Shown: one piece after another, positions 42,776-51,005 of the stretch
Numbering within the stretch: the first letter of the stretch is position 1
Layout: each line of letters opens with the position of its first letter
Source: an uncultured bacterium
GTDB lineage: Bacteria; Cyanobacteriota; Vampirovibrionia; Gastranaerophilales; Gastranaerophilaceae
Length of the DNA stretch: 51,005 nucleotides
NCBI GenBank assembly: GCA_949294335.1
Contig: CASFGO010000016.1
Location: 1 to 51,005 of the forward strand
Reading direction: 5' to 3'
The notes under the pieces: generated by a model
Seen by the model: the letters and a program-made list of their open reading frames with translations, nothing else
Told to the model about the DNA's origin: nothing
The model's database searches: none
Made by a program: the position numbers and the translations under genes

Positions 42776-44137
42776 TTATTTTTCACCAAGCTTTTCGTTA
42801 ATACGATTACGTACACTTTCAATTACATTGTTCACATATTTCGAGTCTAGAGCATACTCCCCTTCAGGAGTGAAAAATTCATCATTAGAGCATTTTACAA
42901 TATCTGATACATCAACATCATTTGCTAATGCTCTTTCATATAATGCTTTTAAGATTACTGCATTAAATTCTCTTGCATCATCACCAAATGCATATACTAA
43001 TTTTTTTGCAATATTTCTATTACCAGAAGATTTTGGAATTGTTACATATACTGGACCTGCAGCTGATGATGAGGCAACATAACTATATTCATTAGTATCA
43101 GGCAATTTCCCATAATCTTCATCTTTATCTAGTTTAGATAATAAATTTTCAACATTACTTGCATTTACTGTTTCTGCTGAAATATATTTTCTTAATTCTT
43201 CAGCATCATGATCTTTTATTGAAGAAGTAATACCATTAACTTGATTTGAAACATAAGCTTTTTCTGCAGATATTTGTTTTATATTCGCAGAAAAAATATT
43301 TTTAACCATTTGCTCAGTATTAGATAATTCTTCTTTCTTTTCTGTTTTCTTAGCAATAGAACTTAAAATATCATTGATAAAAATTCCAAGTTTAGCACAA
43401 GCTTCTTTAAATTTACCAATCTCATCACCATTGATTAATCCATCGTTATTGCCTTCTGAGTCAATTTGATTGGCAATAGTAAGTAGAGAATTCTCAGAAT
43501 TTTCTCTTGCAACATCTGCATTAGTTAATAATTCTGTTTGAGATTCAATTCTTTCTCTTAAAGCAATAACCACTAAATCAAGGTTATCAGAATCAGTTAT
43601 AGCTTCATCTTTATTAGCATTTTTTACACTTGGACCTACTGCATATGCTTTTGAAGCCCCATTTGTTGTTTCTACTACAATATCTGAGACATCAATATTT
43701 CGTTGTTTGGCAAGCTCAAGTAGTGCTTCAATTATTGTAGTTCCATATTGTTTTAATTTACCACTAGTAAAGCCCCAAGATATTTCACTATCTAATCTTT
43801 CAATCAAAGAATCCCCATCATCATAGGATTCTAGAATTTCTAATACGTTACCTGCATCAATTTGTGCAAAAGCTTTATCTAAATCATCGAAATCCGTACC
43901 CCAAAAATAATCAAAGCCTTCTTTAATTAATTTATTTACAACGTCTGCTTTTTGTGATCCTTGAGCATTATTAAATGCTGTCACATAAATTTGAGGATTT
44001 GTAATGCCTTCTTTTTCCAATTTCTTTTCGAAAATTGAAATTTCATCACCTTCAAGTTTGCCATTTTGGTTTTTATCAACATCTTTACCTCTGGCAATAT
44101 TAAAGATATAAGTCTGTGTTACCTTTGTACCTGACAT
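42776..44137 (-). CDS. EF-hand protein with a duplicated EF-hand/helical module
   Basis: This 453-residue acidic protein has two EF-hand loops. The first (residues 21-32, DKNQNGKLEGDE) is canonical; the second (228-239, EGNNDGLINGDE) differs only at position 1. A module of about 110 residues follows each: the first ends ALLELAKQRNIDVSDIV and then ...VVIALRERIE, the second ends ALYERALANDVDVSDIV and then ...VIESVRNRIN. The protein is therefore a tandem duplication. There is no signal peptide or membrane span. Calcium binding is likely; any wider function is unknown. The ATG at 44137 is chosen because GAGG lies five bases upstream; an ATG at 44158 has no site. Confidence 0.75.
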   Translation of the reverse strand: MSGTKVTQTYIFNIARGKDVDKNQNGKLEGDEISIFEKKLEKEGITNPQIYVTAFNNAQGSQKADVVNKLIKEGFDYFWGTDFDDLDKAFAQIDAGNVLEILESYDDGDSLIERLDSEISWGFTSGKLKQYGTTIIEALLELAKQRNIDVSDIVVETTNGASKAYAVGPSVKNANKDEAITDSDNLDLVVIALRERIESQTELLTNADVARENSENSLLTIANQIDSEGNNDGLINGDEIGKFKEACAKLGIFINDILSSIAKKTEKKEELSNTEQMVKNIFSANIKQISAEKAYVSNQVNGITSSIKDHDAEELRKYISAETVNASNVENLLSKLDKDEDYGKLPDTNEYSYVASSSAAGPVYVTIPKSSGNRNIAKKLVYAFGDDAREFNAVILKALYERALANDVDVSDIVKCSNDEFFTPEGEYALDSKYVNNVIESVRNRINEKLGEK

Positions 44138-44240
44138 ATTATCCTCAACTTTAATCATCTAAAATGATTTATTAATTCCCCGTATTTATATAAAGTTTTT
44201 TTGTTTTTATGAATTGACTTTTTTTGTTAAATTATTAAGT

Positions 44241-44252
44241 TTTGTTAACAAA
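44241..44252. promoter_or_regulatory. Palindrome with flanking direct repeat upstream of the gene at 44329
   Basis: TTTGTTAACAAA at 44241-44252 is a perfect 12-base palindrome. TTTTGTTAA occurs at 44222-44230 and again at 44240-44248, an 18-base period. A TTGACT just before (about 44216) could be a -35. The arrangement suits a dimeric repressor or activator site, but AT-rich DNA gives such matches by chance. Confidence 0.3.
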
Positions 44253-44328
44253 GCTACCCTAAAAATTAAAGAAATTAAAGAATTATGCCGTTACCTTGAA
44301 TAAGGAAAAGAATTTAGGAGAATTGATT

Positions 44329-45219
44329 ATGGGTATGTCTGCTTCACAGGCGAGATTTTTATCTATCACAGCCAGAATGCATGATCTTGAATATCAAGCA
44401 CAAGCAATTGAATATTCAAAATTGTCATTAAGTAACGATTCATATATCGCATATGAAGAATATTGTGAAGGAATTAATGCTACTAAATATCAAATGAATG
44501 TATTCTCCACAGAAGGAGCTGATACAAAAGTTGATGTCACATATTCATCAATAATTGCTTCTGCAAATCAGCCAACACATATAATGTACATGTTAACAGA
44601 TACGGCAACAGATGCTATATATCTTCCTGAACAAATTGTTAACGGTATGAATGGGAAAATTCCTGAAACACTAAATGAATTTTTAGGTGTTGTTGCTGAT
44701 AATTATATTTACTCAGGTCAAGGCTTAACTTCAGATGAAGCCTTTGATAAACTAGCACAAGATGGATATTCAACTTATTGGACTGCAATATATTATCAAT
44801 TAACCGGATATACTTCTGATACTGGTAAAGTAAGTACCGGCCGAGGATTTATTTCGGTATCAACATATAGTGCTAACGATAGAGAATGGATTCAACGTAA
44901 GATTGAAGAAGGTGAAGCAATCTTAAATGTTATGCAAAATGCTCAAGATGAAGTAAATGATAAAAAAGTTAATATTTTTGAACAAACAAATATGGCAACA
45001 GATACTAATATGTCTATTGCATCCGATGATTTATTGATATCACGAGCACAAGACACTTATGAAAGAAAAGTTGAAGACATTAATCAAAAAGATAAACAAT
45101 TAGACTTAAGATTAGCAAGAATTGAAAATGAAAGGAACGCATTAAAAACAGAGTATGATACAGTAAAAGATTTGATTAAAAAGAATATAGAAAGGGGTTA
45201 CAAAACATTTAACGCATAA
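44329..45219 (+). CDS. MGMSxSQAR-family protein, short form
   Basis: The 296-residue protein has the same ends as the 4361-6961 protein: MGMSASQARFLSITARMHDL at the N terminus, then a helix that ends near INATKYQ, and a C-terminal coiled coil with QDTYERKVEDINQKDKQLDL, IENERNALKTEYD and the tail NIERGYKTFNA. The centre (about residues 60-200) is unrelated to the GLUG centre of that protein and is tyrosine/threonine-rich (YYQLTGYTSDTGKVSTGRGF). It has no signal peptide. The start at 44329 has AGGAG eight bases upstream; a TTG at 44296 is less likely. Function is unknown; a role as an exported structural or surface protein is inferred from the family plan. Confidence 0.82.
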   Translation: MGMSASQARFLSITARMHDLEYQAQAIEYSKLSLSNDSYIAYEEYCEGINATKYQMNVFSTEGADTKVDVTYSSIIASANQPTHIMYMLTDTATDAIYLPEQIVNGMNGKIPETLNEFLGVVADNYIYSGQGLTSDEAFDKLAQDGYSTYWTAIYYQLTGYTSDTGKVSTGRGFISVSTYSANDREWIQRKIEEGEAILNVMQNAQDEVNDKKVNIFEQTNMATDTNMSIASDDLLISRAQDTYERKVEDINQKDKQLDLRLARIENERNALKTEYDTVKDLIKKNIERGYKTFNA

Positions 45220-45221
45220 TA

Positions 45222-45252
45222 AAAAGGTCCTGATTTTATATCAGGACCTTTT
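45222..45252. terminator. Bidirectional intrinsic terminator between the MGMSxSQAR gene and pepA
   Basis: AAAAGGTCCTGA (45222-45233) pairs perfectly with TCAGGACCTTTT (45241-45252) around a 7-base loop. Confidence 0.92.
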
Positions 45253-45256
45253 CTAA

Positions 45257-46651
45257 TTATTTAGAAATATAATTTATTAATGCTCTTACACCAGCACCTG
45301 ATGCACCTTTTATAAACTCATTCATTGGTTTATCCATAAATGCAACACCTGCAATATCGATATGTGACCATTTAACATCTTTAACAAATTCTTTTAAGAA
45401 TAAGCCAGCTGTTGATGCACCACCCCAACGAGAGCCAGTATTTTGCATATCTGCAACTTCACTTTTTAATGACTCTTTGTATTCTTCATACATTGGAAGC
45501 TCCCAATATCTTTCACCAACTTCTTTTGCTGCTGAAATTACATTTTGAACCATTTCACAATCATTACCAACGATACCTGCTGCAACATTTCCTAATGCAA
45601 CCATACAAGCACCTGTTAGAGTTGCTATATCAATAACTTCATCAACACCAAGTTCAGAAGCATAACAAAGAGCATCAGCTAAAGTTAAACGTCCTTCTGC
45701 ATCTGTATTATCAACTTCAATTGTTTTACCATTTTTTGCAGTTAAAATATCACCTGGCTTATAAGCTGAACAGCCTGGCATGTTCTCACAAGCTGCAATA
45801 ATTCCGTGGACTTCAACATCAGGAGCTAACTCTTTAATTTTACTCATGATACCTAATACACAAGCTGCACCTGACATATCATCACGCATTGTTAACATTG
45901 ATGATGGAGGTTTAATATCTAATCCACCACTATCAAATGTTATACCTTTACCAATAAGAGCTATTTTCTTTCTTGGATTTGGACAAGAATGTTTCATGTG
46001 AATAAATTTATGTGGTTGAGATGAACCTTGTCCAACAGCTAAATAAGCACCCATTCCCATTTTTTCACAATCTTCCTTTTCGTAGATTTTTGTATCTAAA
46101 CCAAAGCTTTGAGCTACTTCTGCTAATTTGGTTGGAGTTGCAAATGCTGCCGGTTCATTTGCTAAATCTCTTGTTAATTTCATTCCTTCCATTATTATTT
46201 CTGAACGACGCAACAATGATTCATCACAATTAACAAATACTTCTTCTATTTTGTCATCTTTTTTAGTTTTATATTTATCAAAAGAATAATCTGCAAAATA
46301 TACACCATAAGCAAATTGTTCTGCCCAATTAAATTCTAAAGCTGAAAAATCAAATGCAACTTTTTTAGCTTTCATCTGCATTGCTTTTTTTACTGCTTTA
46401 TAAGTTGCTATTCTGAATTTATCAGAATTAAATTCTGATTTTTTACCAAAACCAACTACTAAAATTTTTCTTGCTGGTTGTTTACCATAAGTAGGTAAAA
46501 GATATGTTTGACCAAATTTACCTTCAAATTTATCTTCTTCTACAGCATATTTATTTGCTAATTCTTCTGTAGTTTTTTCTCCTTCAAACTGATTAACAAT
46601 AAGAATATCACATTCAGTATTCTTAACATCAGCAACCACATTTATTTTCAT
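45257..46651 (-). CDS. pepA: Leucyl aminopeptidase (M17 family)
   Basis: This metallo-exopeptidase removes N-terminal residues from peptides in the cytoplasm. The 464-residue protein has the conserved catalytic domain: IGKGITFDSGGLDIKPP (with the metal-binding lysine and aspartate), MRDDMSGAACVLG, and the signature NTDAEGRLTLADAL, followed by WGGASTAGLFLKEFV and HIDIAGVAF. The N-terminal non-catalytic domain is present but slightly short, so the total is a little below the usual 480-500. The ATG at 46651 has AAGGAG upstream. DUF6485-type gene lies 15 bases upstream. Confidence 0.94.
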   Translation of the reverse strand: MKINVVADVKNTECDILIVNQFEGEKTTEELANKYAVEEDKFEGKFGQTYLLPTYGKQPARKILVVGFGKKSEFNSDKFRIATYKAVKKAMQMKAKKVAFDFSALEFNWAEQFAYGVYFADYSFDKYKTKKDDKIEEVFVNCDESLLRRSEIIMEGMKLTRDLANEPAAFATPTKLAEVAQSFGLDTKIYEKEDCEKMGMGAYLAVGQGSSQPHKFIHMKHSCPNPRKKIALIGKGITFDSGGLDIKPPSSMLTMRDDMSGAACVLGIMSKIKELAPDVEVHGIIAACENMPGCSAYKPGDILTAKNGKTIEVDNTDAEGRLTLADALCYASELGVDEVIDIATLTGACMVALGNVAAGIVGNDCEMVQNVISAAKEVGERYWELPMYEEYKESLKSEVADMQNTGSRWGGASTAGLFLKEFVKDVKWSHIDIAGVAFMDKPMNEFIKGASGAGVRALINYISK

Positions 46652-46666
46652 AAACGGACTCCTTTC

Positions 46667-46879
46667 TTATAAACTTATATTATATTTTTTAGCCATAATT
46701 TTTACAAAATTTTCTATACTTCTATCCCAAGTTCTTTCTCCTGCTGGAGTAAAGAAACATCCTGGAATTTGTCCCTGTTCTCGATGATGTCTTACACAAT
46801 CACAACAAACACCTCTGTTAGAACAAGTCGTTGCAGTACAGGTACAATCAATTAAATTCTCTTCTTTTTTACATTCCAT
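46667..46879 (-). CDS. Small cysteine-rich protein (DUF6485-like)
   Basis: The 70-residue protein is rich in cysteine: CTCTATTCSNRGVCCDC then RHHREQGQIPGCFFTPAGER, ending in a helical tail FVKIMAKKYNISL. The cysteine spacing with HHRE suggests a metal site (zinc or iron). It matches what I know of the DUF6485 group; function is unknown. The ATG at 46879 follows AAGGAG by six bases, so the upstream in-frame codons are not used. pepA lies 15 bases downstream in the same orientation. Confidence 0.7.
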   Translation of the reverse strand: MECKKEENLIDCTCTATTCSNRGVCCDCVRHHREQGQIPGCFFTPAGERTWDRSIENFVKIMAKKYNISL

Positions 46880-46948
46880 AAGAAACTCCTTTTTAGTATT
46901 TTTATTAAACACTAAAAACAGACTTTAGCAAGGGTTAAAAAGATGAAA

Positions 46949-48418
46949 TTAATGATTTACAAATTTATCTGTCTTTGGATTATATTCAAAATAATGACGT
47001 ACAGAAACCCCTGATGGTGTATATTGTTTAAATCGTAATATTACATCTCTTGCATAAACATACCTTACTTGAGATAGTTCATTACCATATTTTTTATCTC
47101 TTTTAGGCTCATCATTACCGTTATAACCCATTGCAACTAACTCTAACAAAGCTTCTGGATTATTAGTATTAATACCTAAACCATTAAATGAACCATTGCC
47201 TAATCTTCTTAGAACATTATTAAATTTACCTTTTAATCCTGCAGTACCAACATCAAAATTTAGAGAAGAATCCTCTCTATCCTGAACAGCCTTATATAAC
47301 GATGTACTATCAGGGTACTCTGAATGAACTCGTTCTATAAATTCATCATCATACATCCCTGGATGAGCATACATATCATTAATTAATACTTTTGTTAGCT
47401 GCATCACACCTTGTCCATTATCAGTAAATACATTATCATCAAATTCTCTAAATTGAGACTCTTGTGCAACAATTGAAGCAACAAAAATAGGGAAATAATC
47501 TAAATAATTAGATTGCAATAATTTTTGAGCAGCAGACTTTATTGCTAGATTTTTTGAGTTTTTTACTATTTCCGAAATCATTGATTTAGGATTATTAACC
47601 TTTGAATACTTCATTATTTTATTAAAAATCTCATTTCTATCTTCATCAGTTCTACACAAATCTGATTTGGACATCATCTGCATTATTCCACTTTTATTTT
47701 CATTATAAATTTTTTCAGGTTTTTCAAGTTGTTTTAAATAATTATTAATAATCCCGTCTAATTTTTTTGTATCACCACCTCCAAATATAGTTAAATCCAT
47801 ATTATTTAGTTCACTATTAAATTGTTGAATAAAACTTGAAGGATCAACTCCAACTTGTTTACCACGTTCTACTAATTTATCTTTTATAATTTTTAAATAA
47901 CCATTTCTTGTAGAACCCAAACTACCTACCTCATCAGATATAGCTTCTGCTAAGGATTCGTCATTCTCTTTTTGATATTTCTTTAAAACAGATGTTATAT
48001 TCTCTGGAGAAATCTCTTGTAAATGTTGTTTAATTGTTGAACTTGTACCAACACCATCAACATCATCAGTTAATTTTTTTACAGAACTATTCACTAATAT
48101 ATTATCAACAAAAACAAGCAAATCATCTACAGCTACTGAGTTTGGTAACCCACTATTATCTAAATATTTTTTTATTTCATCAGGTTCAAAAACACCATCT
48201 TTATTTGCTGATTTTAATAGATCTGAGAGCATTCTATCTAATTCTTTTTTATCGAGAATCTCAGAACTTTTACCATTTTTATTTGTATTATAAAAATCAA
48301 ACAATTTTAGCAAGTCTTTATTATTTTCAAAATCTGAACGCTTTATTTCTGCCTTCGTATCTTTTGAATTTAAAACCTTGCCACTTTCACCAATTATATG
48401 TAATTTCTTATCTACCAT
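46949..48418 (-). CDS. EF-hand protein with a transglycosylase-like C-terminal domain
   Basis: The 489-residue protein has calcium-site-like loops at about 44-60 (NTNKNGKSSEILDKKE, irregular) and 71-81 (NKDGVFEPDE). A helical middle follows. The last 180 residues look like a lysozyme-type transglycosylase domain: FVASIVAQESQF with E320 as candidate catalytic acid, GQGVMQLT (335-342) for the usual GLMQI/V, and AMGYNGND (429-436) for the usual AYNAG. Such domains cut peptidoglycan, but no signal peptide is present, so export by another route or a cytoplasmic role is needed. No clear Shine-Dalgarno precedes the ATG at 48418. The domain call is a pattern match and needs a profile search. Confidence 0.65.
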   Translation of the reverse strand: MVDKKLHIIGESGKVLNSKDTKAEIKRSDFENNKDLLKLFDFYNTNKNGKSSEILDKKELDRMLSDLLKSANKDGVFEPDEIKKYLDNSGLPNSVAVDDLLVFVDNILVNSSVKKLTDDVDGVGTSSTIKQHLQEISPENITSVLKKYQKENDESLAEAISDEVGSLGSTRNGYLKIIKDKLVERGKQVGVDPSSFIQQFNSELNNMDLTIFGGGDTKKLDGIINNYLKQLEKPEKIYNENKSGIMQMMSKSDLCRTDEDRNEIFNKIMKYSKVNNPKSMISEIVKNSKNLAIKSAAQKLLQSNYLDYFPIFVASIVAQESQFREFDDNVFTDNGQGVMQLTKVLINDMYAHPGMYDDEFIERVHSEYPDSTSLYKAVQDREDSSLNFDVGTAGLKGKFNNVLRRLGNGSFNGLGINTNNPEALLELVAMGYNGNDEPKRDKKYGNELSQVRYVYARDVILRFKQYTPSGVSVRHYFEYNPKTDKFVNH

Positions 48419-48465
48419 AGCTAAGATTACGGCAATATTATTATTATCTTTAGTTATAATTTACA

Positions 48466-49017
48466 TTAATTTACATTCTTTGAAAACTTGCACCCACAAT
48501 AATTTTGTCTATATAGATTTAATTCTTTTGATAATTTATTGGTTTTCAAAAAACCATCTTTCTTTCTGAAATTAACAGGAATATATTCGACATTATCAAT
48601 ATGAGATGCAATATCAATACCAATATTTGTAATAAGTTCATAGTTTTTATGAGGGCTGATTACAATTGTAGTTGTAAAATAATTTAAACCAAGCTCTTTA
48701 GCCTTATATGCTGATTTTAAAAGCCTAAGTTTAAAACATAAAGTGCAACGTTTTCCTCTTTCAGGTTCGTTTTCATAACCTTGAACAACAGATATAAACT
48801 CTGATGGACAATAAGGTTCAACAATAAGTTCAACATTATAATAATCACAAACAGTCTTTTGAGCTTCTAACCTCCTGTCAAATTCTTCTTTTGTATCTAT
48901 ATTTGGATTAAAGAAATAAACTATTGGTTCATATCCTAATTCTTTTAATTGTCTTATTGAATCTGCTGAACATATTCCACAACAGGCATGTAATAATATT
49001 TTCTTCTCATCGCTCAT
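48466..49017 (-). CDS. queH: Epoxyqueuosine reductase QueH
   Basis: QueH reduces epoxyqueuosine to queuosine in tRNA, replacing QueG in many anaerobes. The 183-residue protein has the DUF208 pattern: LLHACCGICSADSI (cysteines 12, 13 and 16), a Fe-S/redox set with RCTLCFKLRLL and finally YCGCKFS, plus the block NIDTKEEFDRRLEAQK. Length is typical. It lies eight bases after the VKOR gene and upstream of the EF-hand/transglycosylase gene. No other queuosine gene is in the window. Confidence 0.93.
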   Translation of the reverse strand: MSDEKKILLHACCGICSADSIRQLKELGYEPIVYFFNPNIDTKEEFDRRLEAQKTVCDYYNVELIVEPYCPSEFISVVQGYENEPERGKRCTLCFKLRLLKSAYKAKELGLNYFTTTIVISPHKNYELITNIGIDIASHIDNVEYIPVNFRKKDGFLKTNKLSKELNLYRQNYCGCKFSKNVN

Positions 49018-49025
49018 AATATTTA

Positions 49026-50201
49026 TTATTCTGCTCCCTTTTTAAGCAAATCTTTCAACTCATAATATGGTTTTATACCTACATAACGTTCCTCATTAAT
49101 AACTATAGTTGGAGTTCCTACCACACCTTGAGATACGGCATAATCTATATCATCAGTAATCTGTTTCATAGTTTGTTTTGATTTTATATCTTCTTTAAAT
49201 TGATTTATATCCAATCCGATTTTTTCTGCAAGCTGAATTGCCTCTTGATCATTTTGTGGCTTATGTTCAAATATTGCAGTTGACATATCCCAATACTTAC
49301 CTTGATTTTTAGCTGCCACTGCATATTTTGCATAACGACAAGCACCTTTATGAACCTGTTTTCTCAAATATTTATTACATTCTCTATCCAAAGGTAAATT
49401 ATGAGGTTCAATATAAACATTTCCAAGTTCTTTTACAGCTTTATGAATCATAATGTTATATGCAAAGCACATTGGACAAGCAAAATCAGAATATAATTGA
49501 ACTTTAACAGGTGCATTTATATCACCCAAGTTATTCCCTGATACAGAGTATGGATTTATTGTCATTTTTAAATAATTTCTTATTGAATTAAGTTTTTTAA
49601 CCTGTGGAGCAAATGGATTTGCTAATGCTGTATATGTTAAAAAACTTACACCAATTAAAACAGCTACAATAAAAGGGTTTGTATATTCTTTAACCCCAGA
49701 TATAAAATCTTCAAAACTTTCTTTCACAGATTTAATAAAACCGCCATTATCAAAATCTGTGGAAACTAGAGCAATCAAAGTATTTAGTATATATGAACAA
49801 AAACAAAGTAAACATATTTTATGCAATATAAATACGCTTTCAAATGCTAAAAAGACAGAAACAAAAAATGATATTAATCCTAATGATGAGATATAAGACA
49901 TAGGTCTTTTAAAAACAGCCAAAAAATTTAAGAATCTTATTTTTTTTAGTTTATCAGCAAATAAAAGCATTAATATAAAAAGATAAAATCCCATTCCCCA
50001 ATATGCTAAAGGGACACCTAAAAACTGAGATGCTGTTGTTTTAGCTGTTCCATCACAATCAACTATTTCATTTATTGAGCAAAAGCTTGATAAAGCATAA
50101 GGATTAAAATTTGCATTATAATATATTATTGCTAATTTTATTGTTGTTAAAAAACCAACTAATGCTATAAAACCTACGATTACATTCTTTTTCACAACCA
50201 A
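49026..50201 (-). CDS. VKOR-DsbA fusion, disulfide bond formation protein
   Basis: The 391-residue protein joins two redox domains. Residues 1-150 are a four- or five-helix VKOR domain with the loop cysteines C41 and C49 (SSFCSINEIVDCDG) and the active CxxC at 130-133 (HKICLLCF). Another membrane segment (about 177-196) leads to a DsbA-like thioredoxin domain with CPMC at 242-245 (DFACPMCFAY) and cis-proline region VVGTPTIVI. VKOR passes electrons from the thioredoxin domain to quinone, so one protein can both make disulfides and be reoxidised in the periplasm. Fusions of this type are known in cyanobacteria and some other bacteria. It lies just upstream of queH, eight bases apart. Confidence 0.92.
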   Translation of the reverse strand: MVVKKNVIVGFIALVGFLTTIKLAIIYYNANFNPYALSSFCSINEIVDCDGTAKTTASQFLGVPLAYWGMGFYLFILMLLFADKLKKIRFLNFLAVFKRPMSYISSLGLISFFVSVFLAFESVFILHKICLLCFCSYILNTLIALVSTDFDNGGFIKSVKESFEDFISGVKEYTNPFIVAVLIGVSFLTYTALANPFAPQVKKLNSIRNYLKMTINPYSVSGNNLGDINAPVKVQLYSDFACPMCFAYNIMIHKAVKELGNVYIEPHNLPLDRECNKYLRKQVHKGACRYAKYAVAAKNQGKYWDMSTAIFEHKPQNDQEAIQLAEKIGLDINQFKEDIKSKQTMKQITDDIDYAVSQGVVGTPTIVINEERYVGIKPYYELKDLLKKGAE

Positions 50202-50255
50202 ATCTCCATTTATTTTAAATCATAATCGTATTTATATAATTTTTCAATAGAAGAT

Positions 50256-51005
50256 TTATCTACTACTTTTTAGGGGTAAACAAAATTTAAAGGTACTTCC
50301 AAAGCCTAACTTTGATTCTACACTAATACTTCCATTATGAGCTTCAACAATTGATTTACATAGAGCTAAACCTATACCTGAACCCATTTGGCGCTTGACA
50401 ATATTTTGATTTGCTTGGGCAAAAAATTCAAATATTATACTACAATTCGATTCATCTATTCCCTCACCAGAATCGGTAATTTCAAAATTAAAACCATTCT
50501 CAATATAGGTTATAATTTTTATACGACCGTTTGGAGTATTAAATTTTACTGCATTTGAAGTTAAATTGTATATTAACTGTCTAAATCTTTTTATATCAGC
50601 TTCAATACAAATATCTAATAAAGTATAATCAAAACAAACATTAGGATAAGAACGAATTATATCTAAAATAACATCTTTTGCACTGAAAAATTCATAATTC
50701 AACTCTAAAGGTTTATATTGAGAACGGGTTAAATCTAATAAATCCTGAATCAAATCTAACATATGACGAGAACTTATTGAAATATTATTAACAAATTCCA
50801 ATTCTTTTTCATTATCTAACCTAGTTAAAAGTAAATCAGAAAAACCAATTATTGAATTTAATGGAGTTTTAAATTCGTGAGAAATTTTTGCAAGAAGTAA
50901 TCTTAAAATATTCCATTTTTCTTCCTGTTCTAAGTATTTATTTACATACTTAATTTTATCTTGCTCAGATTTCTTTAGTAATAATAACAATTCATCTCTA
51001 GACAA
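50256..51005 (-). CDS. Sensor histidine kinase, N-terminal part cut by the window edge
   Basis: The visible 249 residues hold a complete kinase core. The dimerisation and phosphoacceptor box is AKISHEFKTPLNSIIGFSDL (H in SHEFKTP). The catalytic ATPase domain has N box LIYNLTSNAVKFN, G1 DSGEGID, F box FEFFAQAN, and G2 GSGIGLALCKSIVEAHNG, ending GFGSTFKFCLPL. A TTG at 51005 could be a start, but the frame reaches the edge, so the sensor part is probably upstream outside the window. The short coiled coil before the H box (KKSEQDKIKYVNKYLEQEEK) connects to it. No cognate response regulator is visible. Function and signal unknown. Confidence 0.9.
   Translation of the reverse strand: MSRDELLLLLKKSEQDKIKYVNKYLEQEEKWNILRLLLAKISHEFKTPLNSIIGFSDLLLTRLDNEKELEFVNNISISSRHMLDLIQDLLDLTRSQYKPLELNYEFFSAKDVILDIIRSYPNVCFDYTLLDICIEADIKRFRQLIYNLTSNAVKFNTPNGRIKIITYIENGFNFEITDSGEGIDESNCSIIFEFFAQANQNIVKRQMGSGIGLALCKSIVEAHNGSISVESKLGFGSTFKFCLPLKSSR

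Noticed and set aside
1..51005. CRISPR array, prophage, insertion sequence or restriction system
   Set aside because: No regularly spaced repeats, transposase, phage structural or restriction genes were seen.

Overview
The window is AT-rich, coding-dense bacterial DNA with standard-code genes, short spacers, Shine-Dalgarno starts and many hairpin terminators shared by convergent genes. Gene content points to an anaerobic member of the non-photosynthetic sister lineage of Cyanobacteria, such as a gut Gastranaerophilales/Melainabacteria-type organism. Supporting signs are a VKOR-DsbA fusion and an efp-accB-accC cluster (both familiar from cyanobacteria), ADP-glucose/glycogen genes, rubrerythrin, and many lineage-type hypothetical proteins. 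The assignment is an inference from content; no rRNA or other phylogenetic marker was compared. I saw no tRNA, rRNA, CRISPR array, insertion sequence or prophage.

Layout. 1-7.0 kb: the 3' end of a helical-ended surface or secreted-type protein, an MnmC-like methyltransferase overlapping an FAD oxidoreductase, rubrerythrin followed by a small inverted-repeat element, a HEAT-repeat protein, and a large GLUG-repeat protein. 7-12 kb: two tandem PlsC-type acyltransferases facing a long phosphohexomutase-coaD-PurM-like operon. 12-17.5 kb: a tight three-gene operon of two large membrane proteins and a GH13 (GlgE-like) enzyme. 17.7-19.8 kb: a hypothetical gene divergent from a flaG-like/fliS/fliT-like operon. 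19.8-20.7 kb: rpsL-rpsG. 21-28 kb: miaA, a membrane protein, a 2-hydroxyacyl-CoA dehydratase-like protein, gcvPB, a sigma-70 factor and adenine deaminase. 28.3-32.5 kb: two proteins sharing a short N-terminal motif, engB and a TPR lipoprotein-like or periplasmic protein. 32.5-36 kb: a Xer recombinase and efp-accB-accC. 36-42.6 kb: glgC, a sugar MFS carrier, a P-loop kinase and two glycosyltransferases in one run. 42.6-51 kb: two EF-hand proteins (one with a transglycosylase-like domain), another helical-ended protein, pepA, queH, VKOR-DsbA and a truncated histidine kinase.

The most interesting theme is a protein family that begins MGMSxSQARxLSxTAR and ends in a charged coiled coil plus a hydrophobic tail, with a variable centre. 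Three members occur here. That plan (conserved helical ends, variable middle) is the plan of flagellin-type export substrates, and the same window holds flaG-like, fliS and fliT-like genes and a sigma factor with FliA-like features, although no structural flagellar gene is visible. I propose, as inference only, that the family may be export substrates served by these chaperones. Other points worth checking are two candidate small RNAs, an unlisted 57-residue gene, an apparently leaderless sigma-factor mRNA, and an animal-type phosphomevalonate-kinase-like protein.
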